In this document: positions 56,293-64,000 of the stretch, piece by piece
How positions within the stretch are numbered: position 1 is the stretch's first letter
Layout of the letters: every line of letters begins with the position of its first letter
NCBI RefSeq assembly: GCF_013404075.1
Contig: NZ_JACBJQ010000015.1
Location: 79,593-143,592 of the forward strand
Origin: Mycolicibacterium vinylchloridicum
GTDB taxonomy: Bacteria; Actinomycetota; Actinomycetes; Mycobacteriales; Mycobacteriaceae
Length of the DNA stretch: 64,000 nucleotides
Direction: 5' to 3'
The notes under the pieces: generated by a model
What the model was told of the DNA's origin: nothing
What the model saw: the letters and a program-made list of their open reading frames with translations, nothing else
Databases searched by the model: none
Made by a program: the position numbers and the translations under genes

Positions 56293-58767
56293 GTGAACGC
56301 TGGTCGGTTTGTCGGTCGAGTGGGTGGCCTGGCGGTGCTGCTGGGCGTCGGTATCGCGCTGGGTCAGGGAGTCGCAACAGCTGACGCGACGCCGTCGGCC
56401 GGGTCATCGTCGAGCTCGTCGCAGGCAGCGCATCACGCTCCGCGCAAGGCAAGCGCGCCGAGCCGAACCACGGTGCGCAACCGGATCTCCGCGCCGGTCG
56501 CGACGCGCCCAAGCGATGTGCAGAACCCGGGACCGTTGACCGGCAAGCGTTCGTCGCAGAAGACGGTGTTATCAGCGGTGACGCTTGCCGACGGCTTGGG
56601 GCAGGCCGTGCGCGACCTTGAGCGCAAGCTCTCCGGAATCTCGGTGATCGGCACCCCGATGATCACCGGCAGTCCCATCAGTCAGGTGCTCAGTGCGGAC
56701 GGCACCCGTGCCGTGGTGACCACGGCCGTCTACGCTCCGGGCGCCTACTCCTATTCCTCGACACGGGTGGCCGTGATCGATACGGCCACCCAGAAGCAGG
56801 TCGGCGACACACTCACCTTTGCCGGTACTGGCTATCCACCAAAGACGGTGCTGACCGCCGACGGTTCCCGCGCCGTCGTGACCGCTCCTGGCGCGGGCAA
56901 CTCGACGATATCGGTGGCGGTGCTCGACACGGTCACGGGCAAACAAGTGGGGGACACGTTCAGCGTCGACGGGACATTCGTGTCGACGGTGTTGAGCGCC
57001 AAGGGTTCTCGGGCGGTGGTGACCACGAGCGTCTACGACTCGTCGAGTTCGTACTCCCACTTCGCCTCCACCCGGGTGGCCGTGATCGATACGATGACCG
57101 GCGAACAAGTGGGGGACACGTTTTCCGTGGCAGGCGGCAGCATCTCGACGGTGTTGAGCGCCAAGGATTCTCGAGCGGTGGTGACCACCGGCGTCTTCGA
57201 CCCGGCCACGTACCTGTATTCGGCGTCGACCGGGGTGGCGGTGCTCGATATGGCTACCGGCGAACAGGTTGGCGACTCGCTGACCGTCGACGGCGCCGGG
57301 TTCTGCGCGGTGAGTCCCGATGGTTCGCGCGCGGTGTTGACCACAACCGAATACGCCCCCGCCACCTACAGCTACTCCGCGCCCCAGGTGACGGTGATCG
57401 ACACCGCCAGCGGTGACCAGGTCGGTGACAGCTTCTTCTTCGCCGGTTCCGGCTCGGCGGCGGTGTCGGGTTCGACGGTGTTCACCGCCAACGGTTCTCG
57501 CGCGGTGATCGCCATCGGCAGCGGAGTGGTGGTCGTCGACACTGCCGAAGGCGTCCAGCTGGGTGACACACTCACACTTGCGGACACCGGCGCGGAAGCC
57601 CTGAGTTCGGTGGTGCTCACCGAGAACGGATCTCGCGCCGTCGTGAGCGCCAGGTACAACGACTCGACCAGCAGCGACCCGTGGACCTACCAGACGGCCT
57701 GGTCGTCGCGACTGGCCGTTGTCGACACGGCCACCGGCGATCAGGTGGGGAACACGATCGCCGTTCCGGGATCTGGCGATGTGTGGGGCGGTTCGGCACG
57801 GCTGAGTGAGGACGGTGCTCGCGCGGTCTTCGCCGTCGTCAACGATGACAGCACCGGATACGTCACCTCCGTGGTGGTCGTAGACACCACTACCGGCCAG
57901 CAGATCATCGATGTGTTCGGCGTCGCCGGCCTGGGCGGCGTTGCAGCGTTGAGCGATGACGGGTCTCGCGTGCTGGTGGTCACGAACTCGCATGCGGCCG
58001 TGTTCGACACCGACACCGGCCAACGGGTAGGCGGCATGCTCGTCGGCAACAATCTCACGGTCGCGGTCAGTGCCGATGGTTCTCGTGCGGTGATCACCGC
58101 GGACCAGTCGGACATTCTGTACGTGACATCGTGGGTTGCGGTGATCGACACCGCCACCGGCCAGCAGATGGGCGCCACCGTCAACCTGCCCAACGACAGC
58201 ACAGAATTCTCAACGGTGTTGAGCGCCGACGGTTCTCGCGCGGTTGTCGCCGCGTACATCATCGGGAATTCGCACACTGACGACACCGTGCGGGTGATCG
58301 TGATCGACACCGCGACGGGTCGACAGGTGGGCTCGACGCTCGACATCGCCGGAGTCCGCAACGGTTACCCCACGGTCGGCACCGACGTTCGGTTGAGTCC
58401 CGATGGCGCGCGGGCCGTCATTCAGACCGTGGCTGCCGCCCCGCCCATCGTGGCGGCCCTTCAAGGGTTTGCCGGTCTGTCGATCTTCGTCCCGTTCTTG
58501 TGGCCTTTCGCACTCCCGGCCATGCTCACCGCGATGCTCTACAACAGCTTCTTCAGCAAGGAACTGTGGACGGTGATCGACACCGAGACGGGCAGGCGCG
58601 TCGGCACCCGTACTGTCTCCGGCCTCGACGGGAGATACCTGGGCAGTGAACCATCGCCGATCTTCCTGGCCGACGGCACTCGACTTCAGGTGGTAAGCGC
58701 TACCGACTGGAAACTGTCCAATCTCGGTCGTGCATCAACTGCGGTGAGCACCGTGCGAATTGGCTAG
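56293..58767 (+). CDS. Secreted YVTN-type beta-propeller repeat protein
   Basis: 824 residues from GTG 56293. Signal peptide (FVGRVGGLAVLLGVGIALGQGVATADA), a Ser/Ala-rich basic linker to about residue 100, then about 12 repeats of some 60 residues built on 'SADGSRAVVTT ... VAVIDTATGEQVGDTL', the YVTN/WD-like propeller pattern. A hydrophobic segment (about residues 716-755, containing FVPFLWPFALPAMLTAML) interrupts the last blade and could span or embed in the membrane. Outside the cytoplasm; function unknown. Its leader resembles that of the PGRS protein at 20950. Convergent with the DUF4439 gene with abutting stops (TAGCTA). Confidence 0.78.
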   Translation: MNAGRFVGRVGGLAVLLGVGIALGQGVATADATPSAGSSSSSSQAAHHAPRKASAPSRTTVRNRISAPVATRPSDVQNPGPLTGKRSSQKTVLSAVTLADGLGQAVRDLERKLSGISVIGTPMITGSPISQVLSADGTRAVVTTAVYAPGAYSYSSTRVAVIDTATQKQVGDTLTFAGTGYPPKTVLTADGSRAVVTAPGAGNSTISVAVLDTVTGKQVGDTFSVDGTFVSTVLSAKGSRAVVTTSVYDSSSSYSHFASTRVAVIDTMTGEQVGDTFSVAGGSISTVLSAKDSRAVVTTGVFDPATYLYSASTGVAVLDMATGEQVGDSLTVDGAGFCAVSPDGSRAVLTTTEYAPATYSYSAPQVTVIDTASGDQVGDSFFFAGSGSAAVSGSTVFTANGSRAVIAIGSGVVVVDTAEGVQLGDTLTLADTGAEALSSVVLTENGSRAVVSARYNDSTSSDPWTYQTAWSSRLAVVDTATGDQVGNTIAVPGSGDVWGGSARLSEDGARAVFAVVNDDSTGYVTSVVVVDTTTGQQIIDVFGVAGLGGVAALSDDGSRVLVVTNSHAAVFDTDTGQRVGGMLVGNNLTVAVSADGSRAVITADQSDILYVTSWVAVIDTATGQQMGATVNLPNDSTEFSTVLSADGSRAVVAAYIIGNSHTDDTVRVIVIDTATGRQVGSTLDIAGVRNGYPTVGTDVRLSPDGARAVIQTVAAAPPIVAALQGFAGLSIFVPFLWPFALPAMLTAMLYNSFFSKELWTVIDTETGRRVGTRTVSGLDGRYLGSEPSPIFLADGTRLQVVSATDWKLSNLGRASTAVSTVRIG

Positions 58768-59247
58768 CTACTCGGTGCCGCCGGGAAACGCCACCGTCAC
58801 CGGCTGGGTCCCGAGGATCTGCTTCCAGCGCGCTGCGGTGACCGCCGCTTCGGTCAGCGCGGTGACCGCGAAAGCGCGGTCCTGTTCGGAGTTCGCCTGC
58901 TCCAGCGTTGCGCGCCAGGCGACCGCACAATCCTCTTCCATCCGCACCGCGAGCTTGGCCGCGTCGGCTGGGTAGTGCACCGGCATCGGCAGCTGATAGC
59001 CCGCCGCAGGCAGCGGCGCTTTGGCCCCGCGTCCGGTCAACATGGCGATCGCCGCCTCACGACGCTCACGGTGCTCGGCCATCGCCGAGGACACCAGATC
59101 GTTCTCGTCGGGGGAGCTGTGGGCCGACACGATGCCGTAGCCGTAGATCGTGGCGTGCTCGGTGGCCACGGCGTCGAACAGCGTGGCCGTCGGGCCATCC
59201 GACGGGCGGTCGGGATCCGGCGTGGTCGACGGTGTCGGGGACGTCAT
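58768..59247 (-). CDS. DUF4439 ferritin-like domain protein
   Basis: 159 residues from ATG 59247. An N-terminal Pro/Thr/Asp-rich segment, then a four-helix DUF4439 domain (ferritin-like): ATLFDAVATEHATIYGYG, AEHRERREAAIAML, LAVRMEEDCAVAWRATLEQ. Family members are mycobacterial and of unknown function. Overlaps the upstream lipoprotein gene by four bases, so the two are coupled. Equivalent to the Rv2844 position. Confidence 0.78.
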   Translation of the reverse strand: MTSPTPSTTPDPDRPSDGPTATLFDAVATEHATIYGYGIVSAHSSPDENDLVSSAMAEHRERREAAIAMLTGRGAKAPLPAAGYQLPMPVHYPADAAKLAVRMEEDCAVAWRATLEQANSEQDRAFAVTALTEAAVTAARWKQILGTQPVTVAFPGGTE

Positions 59248-59774
59248 TGCCCGGCCTTCCCCGATGGCAGTGCCACCGTGTACGCGCTGACACATGATGC
59301 CGCGATCGAGCCCAGCAGCCCCGCCCGGTACCCGGACAGGGTGGGCGCCAGCTTCATGGCGCTGTCCGCCGAGCTGCGCAGCGCTGCGACGACGTCGGAC
59401 ACCGTGGGCGGCGGTGCGGCGGCGGCCGACGTGGTGGTCGGGGCGGTACTGCTCGTGGTGGTGCCGGGTTTGCCGGCCAGCCGGGCGATCTCCTGGTCCA
59501 GCGCGGCGGCGTGCCGCCCCCGCTCGGCGGCCAGCTCGGTCAAGGCCGCCGCCAAGGCGGGTGGGGCGGCCTTGGCCGCGGCCGCCGCGAGTTCGCTGTC
59601 GTGGCGGGCCAGCTCGGCTTGCCGCTCCAGCGGATCGGGTTCGGGCGGCGGATTCGTCCGGCACGCGGTGCTCGCCGCACCGAGCAGCGTCAACAACGCC
59701 AGCCCGCGGGCGCCGTCAACGAGAGCCCGGCGCCGGGTGATGGCTGGGAAAGGGCTGGGATCTGGGCTCAGCAC
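59244..59774 (-). CDS. Tat-type lipoprotein, ferritin-like partner of DUF4439
   Basis: 176 residues from GTG. N-terminus [25 protein letters not shown] has an arginine pair and a lipobox, indicating export and lipidation. The mature protein is helical, with an Ala-rich coiled segment ([41 protein letters not shown]), a Thr/Ser-Pro linker and a C-terminal helical pair. Function unknown; coupled to the DUF4439 gene. Corresponds to the Rv2843 position. Divergent from rimP. Confidence 0.75.
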   Translation of the reverse strand: MLSPDPSPFPAITRRRALVDGARGLALLTLLGAASTACRTNPPPEPDPLERQAELARHDSELAAAAAKAAPPALAAALTELAAERGRHAAALDQEIARLAGKPGTTTSSTAPTTTSAAAAPPPTVSDVVAALRSSADSAMKLAPTLSGYRAGLLGSIAASCVSAYTVALPSGKAGQ

Positions 59775-59884
59775 GACAACATCCTGCCATTGTGGCGGCC
59801 TGTGCTGGCGTATCGTTGAGGGCTGGCTCTCGCAGAGCCCTGCATCCGACGCAGATCAGGACAACTCAAGATGAGGAGCTCGCC

Positions 59885-60415
59885 GTGGCTGGCCGTTCTA
59901 CGGGGCTACCAACCCAGAAGCAGGTGATCGAGCTACTCGGTGGTGAGTTCATGCGCGCCGGATATGAAATCGAAGACGTCGTGATCGACGCCCGCCCCCG
60001 GCCGCCGCACATCACCGTCATCGCCGATGGCGACACTCCGCTGGACCTCGACACCGTTGCTGAGCTGTCCCGGTCGGCCTCGGCCCTGCTGGACAGCCTG
60101 GACAGCGGCGACGCCTATGTCCTGGAGGTCACCTCACCCGGGGTGGAGCGGCCACTGACCTCCGAGAAGCACTTCCGCCGCGCACACGCCCGCTTGGTCG
60201 ATGCCGAGCTCGCCGACGGAACCCTGGTCACCGGCCGGGTGGGCAGCGTGTCCGACGGTGCCGTCGACCTGGTGGTCCGCGATCGCAGAGATTGGACGGT
60301 ACGCCGGATCCCGCTCGCTGAGATCGTCAAAGCGGTTGTCCAGATTGAGTTTTCACCACCAAAAGCGCGCGAGCTGGAGCTGGCGGGAGCAGCAGGAACG
60401 GAGGCCGGAGCATGA
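59885..60415 (+). CDS. rimP: Ribosome maturation factor RimP
   Basis: 176 residues from GTG with GAGGAG site. Needed for 30S subunit maturation. N-terminal alpha/beta domain with [20 protein letters not shown] (the conserved family core), C-terminal SH3-like domain. The start at 59885 matches the family; the frame is open upstream. It overlaps nusA by four bases, the normal rimP-nusA coupling. Confidence 0.94.
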   Translation: MAGRSTGLPTQKQVIELLGGEFMRAGYEIEDVVIDARPRPPHITVIADGDTPLDLDTVAELSRSASALLDSLDSGDAYVLEVTSPGVERPLTSEKHFRRAHARLVDAELADGTLVTGRVGSVSDGAVDLVVRDRRDWTVRRIPLAEIVKAVVQIEFSPPKARELELAGAAGTEAGA

Positions 60416-61425
60416 ACATCGACATGACCGCCCTGCACGCGATCGAAATCGATCGCGGCATCTCAGTCGACGAGTTGCTCGACACCATCAAGTCGGCCCT
60501 GTTGACCGCCTACCGGCATACCGAGGGGCATCAGCCCGACGCCCGCATCGAGATCGACCGCAAGAGCGGTGTCGTCCAGGTGATGGCCCGCGAGACCGAC
60601 GCCGACGGCAACGTGATCAGCGAATGGGATGACACCCCAGAGGGATTCGGCCGCGTCGCGGCGACGACGGCCCGCCAGGTCATGTTGCAGCGCTTCCGCG
60701 ACGCCGAAAACGAGCGCAGCTACGGCGAGTTCTCCGCGCGCGAAGGCGATATCGTCGCAGGGGTCATCCAGCAGGACGTCCGCGCCAACAACCGTGGGCT
60801 GGTGGTTGTGCGACTGGGCACCGAGGCCAAGGGCGCCGACGGCGTCATTCCCGCTGCTGAGCAGGTGCCCGGTGAGAGCTATGCACACGGCGATCGGCTG
60901 CGCTGCTACGTGGTCGGGGTGAGCCGCGGCGCGCGTGAGCCGGTGATCACGTTGTCGCGCACCCACCCCAACCTCGTCCGCAAGCTGTTCTCGATGGAGG
61001 TGCCGGAGATCGCCGACGGGTCGGTGGAGATCGTTGCGGTGGCCCGTGAGGCGGGGCACCGGTCCAAGATCGCCGTCGCTTCGCGAGTGCCCGGGCTGAA
61101 CGCCAAGGGCGCCTGCATCGGCCCGATGGGCCAGCGGGTGCGCAACGTGATGAGCGAGTTGTCCGGCGAGAAGATCGACATCATCGACTTCGACGAGGAC
61201 CCGGCCCGCTTCGTCGCCAATGCGCTCTCGCCGGCCAAAGTGGTGTCGGTCTCGGTCATCGACGCGGGCACCCGCGCCGCACGGGTGGTCGTCCCCGATT
61301 TCCAGCTGTCGTTGGCGATCGGCAAGGAGGGGCAGAACGCCCGCCTGGCCGCGCGGCTGACCGGCTGGCGCATCGACATTCGCAGCGACGCCGCAGCCCC
61401 CGAAGGTGATGCGCCCGAGGCGTAA
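60412..61425 (+). CDS. nusA: Transcription termination/antitermination factor NusA
   Basis: 337 residues, the actinobacterial length (no C-terminal acidic repeats). N-terminal RNAP-binding domain, S1 domain ([26 protein letters not shown]), and two KH domains ([28 protein letters not shown] and [20 protein letters not shown]). Normally followed at once by ylxR and infB, but here 229 bp and an oxidoreductase gene intervene. Confidence 0.96.
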   Translation: MNIDMTALHAIEIDRGISVDELLDTIKSALLTAYRHTEGHQPDARIEIDRKSGVVQVMARETDADGNVISEWDDTPEGFGRVAATTARQVMLQRFRDAENERSYGEFSAREGDIVAGVIQQDVRANNRGLVVVRLGTEAKGADGVIPAAEQVPGESYAHGDRLRCYVVGVSRGAREPVITLSRTHPNLVRKLFSMEVPEIADGSVEIVAVAREAGHRSKIAVASRVPGLNAKGACIGPMGQRVRNVMSELSGEKIDIIDFDEDPARFVANALSPAKVVSVSVIDAGTRAARVVVPDFQLSLAIGKEGQNARLAARLTGWRIDIRSDAAAPEGDAPEA

Positions 61426-61654
61426 AACCGCGCCAGCAAATTTTCTTCTACGCCGCGGCAGAATCATGAGATGCGTAAATTTCGCGCAAATGTCGCGGGA
61501 GCGAACTTGGCTGCGGAATTCGCTGTTCGTACCGGAATGATGGCGGTTCATTGGTAACCGGATATTGGCATCCAGCAATTGAATACGATGCCGGGACTGT
61601 AGTGTCTAGCCGATGGGGGGAACGGCGTGACGGCGCATTTCCGCGCCGCAGCAA
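61426..61654. other. Comparatively AT-rich spacer after nusA
   Basis: 229 bp without a clear gene. Its composition (TTTTC, AAATTT and AATTGAATACG tracts) is more AT-rich than the flanks. A GTG at 61627 with a strong GGGGGAA site opens a 22-codon frame that ends at 61695 within the next gene; it may be a leader peptide or a decoy start. This spacer and the next gene split the usual nusA-ylxR-infB operon. Confidence 0.4.
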
Positions 61655-63100
61655 ATGGTCTGTCGGGCAGATCGGGCGTCGGTGGTCGCGATTAATTCCG
61701 GCCACGATGTTCACCAAGCTGTCGACGTTTTGATAATCGGTGCCGGCCCAACGGGATTGACGGCGGCCGACGCCTGCGTGGCCGACGGCGCCTCGGTGGC
61801 GATCGTGGAACGCACCGCTCACGTGGGCGGGCTCGCGCGCTCGGCGAGCGTGGCCGGCAACGAAATCGACCTCGGCGGTCACCGCCTGCTCTCGTCGACT
61901 CCGAAACAGCGCCGCGCCTGGCTGGATTTCGCCGACCGGCTCGGCGGTGTGCCGATGTCGGACATCGGCCGGCGCAGCGGCATCCTACGCGACCGGTATG
62001 TCGTCGCCTATCCCTTCGACACACGACAGTTCCGCGCTTCGGTACCCTGGCCCGTCCGCGCCCGCGGCGCCGCATCGTTGGCGGCCTGGAAGTTGCGTGC
62101 GCCGACCGGTCGTGAGGACCACAACCTGGACGAATGGGTGAAGAACCGGTACGGGCCCTTCCTCGCCGAGACCTTCATGGCGCCTCATGCGCGCAAGGTT
62201 TTCGGAGTCGACCCCAGGGATATCCCTGCGGGATGGGCGGCGCAGCGGATTCTGTCGCCGGGCCTCGGTTCGGTGCTGGCTACCGCACTACCCAACCCGG
62301 GCCGCACGCCGCGGCCGGCTGACGTGGTGGACCGCTTCTTCTATCCGCAGGGCGGGGTCGGTGTGCTGTGGTCGGGGTTGGCCAAATTGCTTGGCAATCA
62401 AGTGAATTGGCTGTTCGGCTCCCGGGTGACCTCGATAGCCAAGCCGGCGGGCGGCCGTATCGCCGTTACCGTGGCCGGGCCCGCCGGCGACACCACGGTG
62501 TCGTGCAACCGGGTCATCTCCACCGGCCGTCCCGAGGATCTCGCGATGAGTCTGGGTCTGGACGAGTTGGGTGTGGCCATCGCCCAGCGATCGGGGCGGC
62601 GGGATCTCGTCGTCGGGGTGGTCCACGTCCGCGAGTGCCCCGACAGCTGGTACGGCTATCAATGGCTCTACACCCATGACACCGGCATCCGGGCGCACCG
62701 ATTCAACAACTATGGCGAGTGGCAGAGCCTGCACTGCCCGTTGGGTGTCATCGGGCTCGAGTACACCGTGCCGACAGGGGAGACGCTCGATGTCGCCGTT
62801 ACGGCGTTGAAGGACATGTCGATCCTGCTGCCGGGCGGCGCGGTCGACTTCCTCGGATCCGAGCGGGCCACCGACGCCTACTCCAACTTCGACGCCTCGG
62901 CCGATCAGCTCGGTCTGCTCGACGAGGCGCTGCGCGGCTTCGGTGAGGGTGTCGTCAGCACCGGGCGCCAGGGGGCGGGGATCTACATCAACCTGGATCA
63001 GGCGATGCGGCTCGGCGAGCGGGTCGCTGCGCTGTCGCCCCGGCATTCCGGTGTCGTCGGACGCGACGAATACTCGCCTTATCAGGAGAAAGCGAGCTGA
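61655..63100 (+). CDS. FAD-dependent oxidoreductase (amine-oxidase/UDP-galactopyranose-mutase-like)
   Basis: 481 residues. FAD-binding VDVLIIGAGPTGLTAADACVADGASVAIVER and GGLARS...DLGGHRLLSSTPKQRR show the flavin amine oxidase/protoporphyrinogen-oxidase/UGM-like superfamily. NLDEWVKNRYGPFLAETFMAPHARKVFG and YPQGGVGVLWSGLAKLL are also typical. The domain really starts near residue 24, so the start could be the GTG at 61682; neither has a clear ribosome site. Substrate unknown; carbohydrate or sterol-like desaturation are options. It lies between nusA and ylxR, where mycobacteria normally have no gene. Confidence 0.82.
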   Translation: MVCRADRASVVAINSGHDVHQAVDVLIIGAGPTGLTAADACVADGASVAIVERTAHVGGLARSASVAGNEIDLGGHRLLSSTPKQRRAWLDFADRLGGVPMSDIGRRSGILRDRYVVAYPFDTRQFRASVPWPVRARGAASLAAWKLRAPTGREDHNLDEWVKNRYGPFLAETFMAPHARKVFGVDPRDIPAGWAAQRILSPGLGSVLATALPNPGRTPRPADVVDRFFYPQGGVGVLWSGLAKLLGNQVNWLFGSRVTSIAKPAGGRIAVTVAGPAGDTTVSCNRVISTGRPEDLAMSLGLDELGVAIAQRSGRRDLVVGVVHVRECPDSWYGYQWLYTHDTGIRAHRFNNYGEWQSLHCPLGVIGLEYTVPTGETLDVAVTALKDMSILLPGGAVDFLGSERATDAYSNFDASADQLGLLDEALRGFGEGVVSTGRQGAGIYINLDQAMRLGERVAALSPRHSGVVGRDEYSPYQEKAS

Positions 63101-63190
63101 CCGTCGGTGCAGGCCGCTCCCGGACCCCGGCCAGGATCAGGCCAGCGAAGGGTGGTTCTGAGCGGTGCCGCGATGACGGTAGACTGTGCC

Positions 63191-63559
63191 GTGATCCAGC
63201 GCGAGACTCCGGCCCCCGAGAGACCGCATCGACGTACCGAAGGACCGGTGCGGACGTGCGTCGGGTGTCGGAAGCGAGAGTTGGCCGTCGATCTCCTGCG
63301 AGTGGTAGCGGTGTCGAACGGGAACGGTGAATGCGCCGTAAACGTTGACCAAGCCGGTAACCTCCCGGGTCGGGGTGCGTGGCTGCATCCCACTGATCGG
63401 TGCCTCGAGGCAGCGATTCGGCGGCGAGCATTCGGCCGAGCGTTGCGCATCACCGGTTCACCGGACACCTCCGCGGTGGTCGAGCACGTCGAGAAGTCGA
63501 TGAGCCCGGCCAGCCCGGCAAGAGAGAACAGGCAAGCGAAGAACATGAGCACACCGTGA
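63191..63559 (+). CDS. ylxR: YlxR-family RNA-binding protein
   Basis: 122 residues from GTG 63191, which gives the family-like start (V/M)IQR; an in-frame ATG at 63173 would add six residues. DUF448 core RTCVGCRKRELAVDLLRVVAVSNGN...LPGRGAWLHPTDRCLEAAIRRRAFGRAL, with the nucleotide-binding loop. Short nucleoid/RNA-binding protein. The ~20-residue C-terminal tail (SPASPARENRQAKN) is disordered. Directly ahead of infB (80 bp). Confidence 0.88.
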   Translation: MIQRETPAPERPHRRTEGPVRTCVGCRKRELAVDLLRVVAVSNGNGECAVNVDQAGNLPGRGAWLHPTDRCLEAAIRRRAFGRALRITGSPDTSAVVEHVEKSMSPASPARENRQAKNMSTP

Positions 63560-63639
63560 AGTCCCGACGATGACCATGCGTCGTAGCTAAACCCGAGGCG
63601 CGGCCTACCACCGCTGTCGCCTCTTGAGTAGGAGATGTA

Positions 63640-63863
63640 GTGGCAGGTAAGGCCCGTGTACACGAGTTGGCCAAGGAACTCGGTGTTACCAGTAAGGAAG
63701 TTCTCGCCCGTCTGAGCGATCAGGGCGAATTCGTCAAATCCGCGTCGTCGACAGTGGAAGCCCCGGTTGCGCGCCGCTTGCGCGAATCGTTCGGCGGCGG
63801 CAAACCCGAAAAAGCTCCGGCCAAGCCCGCACCGGCCAGTGCCGCCGGCAACGGGGCGCCCAA
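63640..63863 (+). CDS. infB: Translation initiation factor IF-2, N-terminal fragment
   Basis: Only the first ~75 codons are genuine. GTG with a TAGGAG site; the N-terminal IF2_N domain ([34 protein letters not shown]) and the start of the Ala/Pro/Lys linker are exactly as in mycobacterial infB, a protein of more than 900 residues. After about 63850 the sequence folds back on itself (inverted repeat 63771-63942), so the open frame to 63960 is an artefact and its tail (ending SRIHI) comes from adapter. The real gene continues beyond the contig. Confidence 0.9.
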
Positions 63864-63942
63864 GCCGGCGGCACTGGCCGGTGCGGGCTTGGCCGGAGCT
63901 TTTTCGGGTTTGCCGCCGCCGAACGATTCGCGCAAGCGGCGC
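63771..63942. repeat. Perfect 79-bp inverted repeat (assembly artefact)
   Basis: Arms 63771-63849 and 63864-63942 are exact reverse complements over 79 bases, with a 14-base loop. A protein-coding linker copied backwards in this way is not expected in infB. Most likely a snap-back or chimeric read at a contig end. Confidence 0.9.
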
Positions 63943-64000
63943 TCTCGTATACACATCTGACGCTGCCGAAGACACTCCTACGGTGCTTGTGCCAGGTCGG
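63943..64000. other. Nextera adapter read-through at contig end
   Basis: From 63943 the bases match the Nextera mosaic end and read-2 adapter (TATACACATCTGACGCTGCC and following GA) with one or two mismatches, then an index-like octamer and low-quality bases. It is library sequence, not genome. Confidence 0.85.

Noticed and set aside
61627..61695. 22-codon frame with a strong ribosome site as the true start of the FAD oxidoreductase
   Set aside because: It is in a different frame and ends before the FAD domain; joining it would need a frameshift for which there is no evidence.
63771..63942. Very strong hairpin in the infB coding region as a regulatory structure or mobile-element end
   Set aside because: The 79-bp perfect arms run directly into a Nextera adapter, so it is an artefact.
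1..64000. tRNA genes, insertion sequences, prophage or CRISPR arrays
   Set aside because: No cloverleaf-like sequence, transposase, integrase or regularly spaced repeat was seen in the gaps, all of which are under 300 bases.

Overview
The window is high-GC actinobacterial DNA, almost certainly a Mycolicibacterium/Mycobacterium chromosome. The gene order repeats, with insertions, the M. tuberculosis stretch from Rv2861c (mapB) down to Rv2839c (infB): mapB, glnA4, a gamma-glutamyl hydrolase, aldC, an SDR, mtr, an alpha/beta hydrolase, mqo, an ElaA-type GNAT, a chelatase-like ATPase, cobO, cobB, cysG, efpA, proS, rimP, nusA, ylxR and infB. Mycothione reductase, a PGRS protein, a PE-PPE domain enzyme and SigC also point to mycobacteria. 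No rRNA, tRNA, CRISPR array, insertion sequence or phage gene was seen, and no stretch longer than about 300 bases lacks a gene.

Layout. 0.1-5.8 kb: nitronate monooxygenase, Rieske protein, DUF1707 protein, mapB, cobQ, a lipoprotein and an alpha/beta-fold protein. 5.8-9.4 kb (minus strand): a two-gene operon for the dipeptide osmolyte N-acetylglutaminylglutamine amide. 9.6-18.0 kb: two APC permeases divergent from a glnA4-puuD-aldC-SDR-GntR operon; the set reads as gamma-glutamylation catabolism of a monoamine, most simply ethanolamine. 18.0-24.9 kb: SARP/NB-ARC regulator, a PGRS protein without a PE domain, a methyltransferase and zwf. 24.9-35.0 kb: a metal (probably copper) and envelope block with sigC divergent from a P1B-ATPase and CopZ-like chaperone, a PE-PPE enzyme, a CopD/CtaG membrane protein, a Met/His-rich DUF5134 protein, two secreted His-containing proteins and a zinc-finger membrane protein. 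Two matching 6-5-6 palindromes of BlaI/CopY type lie in this block. 35.0-38.0 kb: ArsR regulator plus a cbiMNQO nickel/cobalt ECF importer. 38.0-47.7 kb: mtr, hydrolase, mqo, GNAT, and the corrinoid/siroheme run chelatase-cobO-cobB-cysG. 47.7-50.9 kb: efpA and a tandem paralogue with matching promoter-like motifs. 51-59.8 kb: NCS1 permease, DUF3533-like protein, PCD-VOC fusion, proS, a secreted beta-propeller and two DUF4439/lipoprotein genes. 59.9-63.9 kb: rimP-nusA, an inserted FAD oxidoreductase, ylxR and the start of infB.

The last ~150 bases are not genomic sequence. A perfect 79-bp inverted repeat (arms 63771-63849 and 63864-63942) runs straight into a Nextera transposon adapter sequence from 63943, so infB is cut off by a sequencing/assembly artefact at a contig end.

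Functional links: corrinoid supply (cobQ, cobO, cobB, cysG, Ni/Co uptake) recurs across the window. The metal block brings together homologues of genes that in M. tuberculosis surround the nrp locus (ctpA/ctpB, Rv0093c, Rv0102) together with the sigma factor SigC, which is linked there to copper acquisition.
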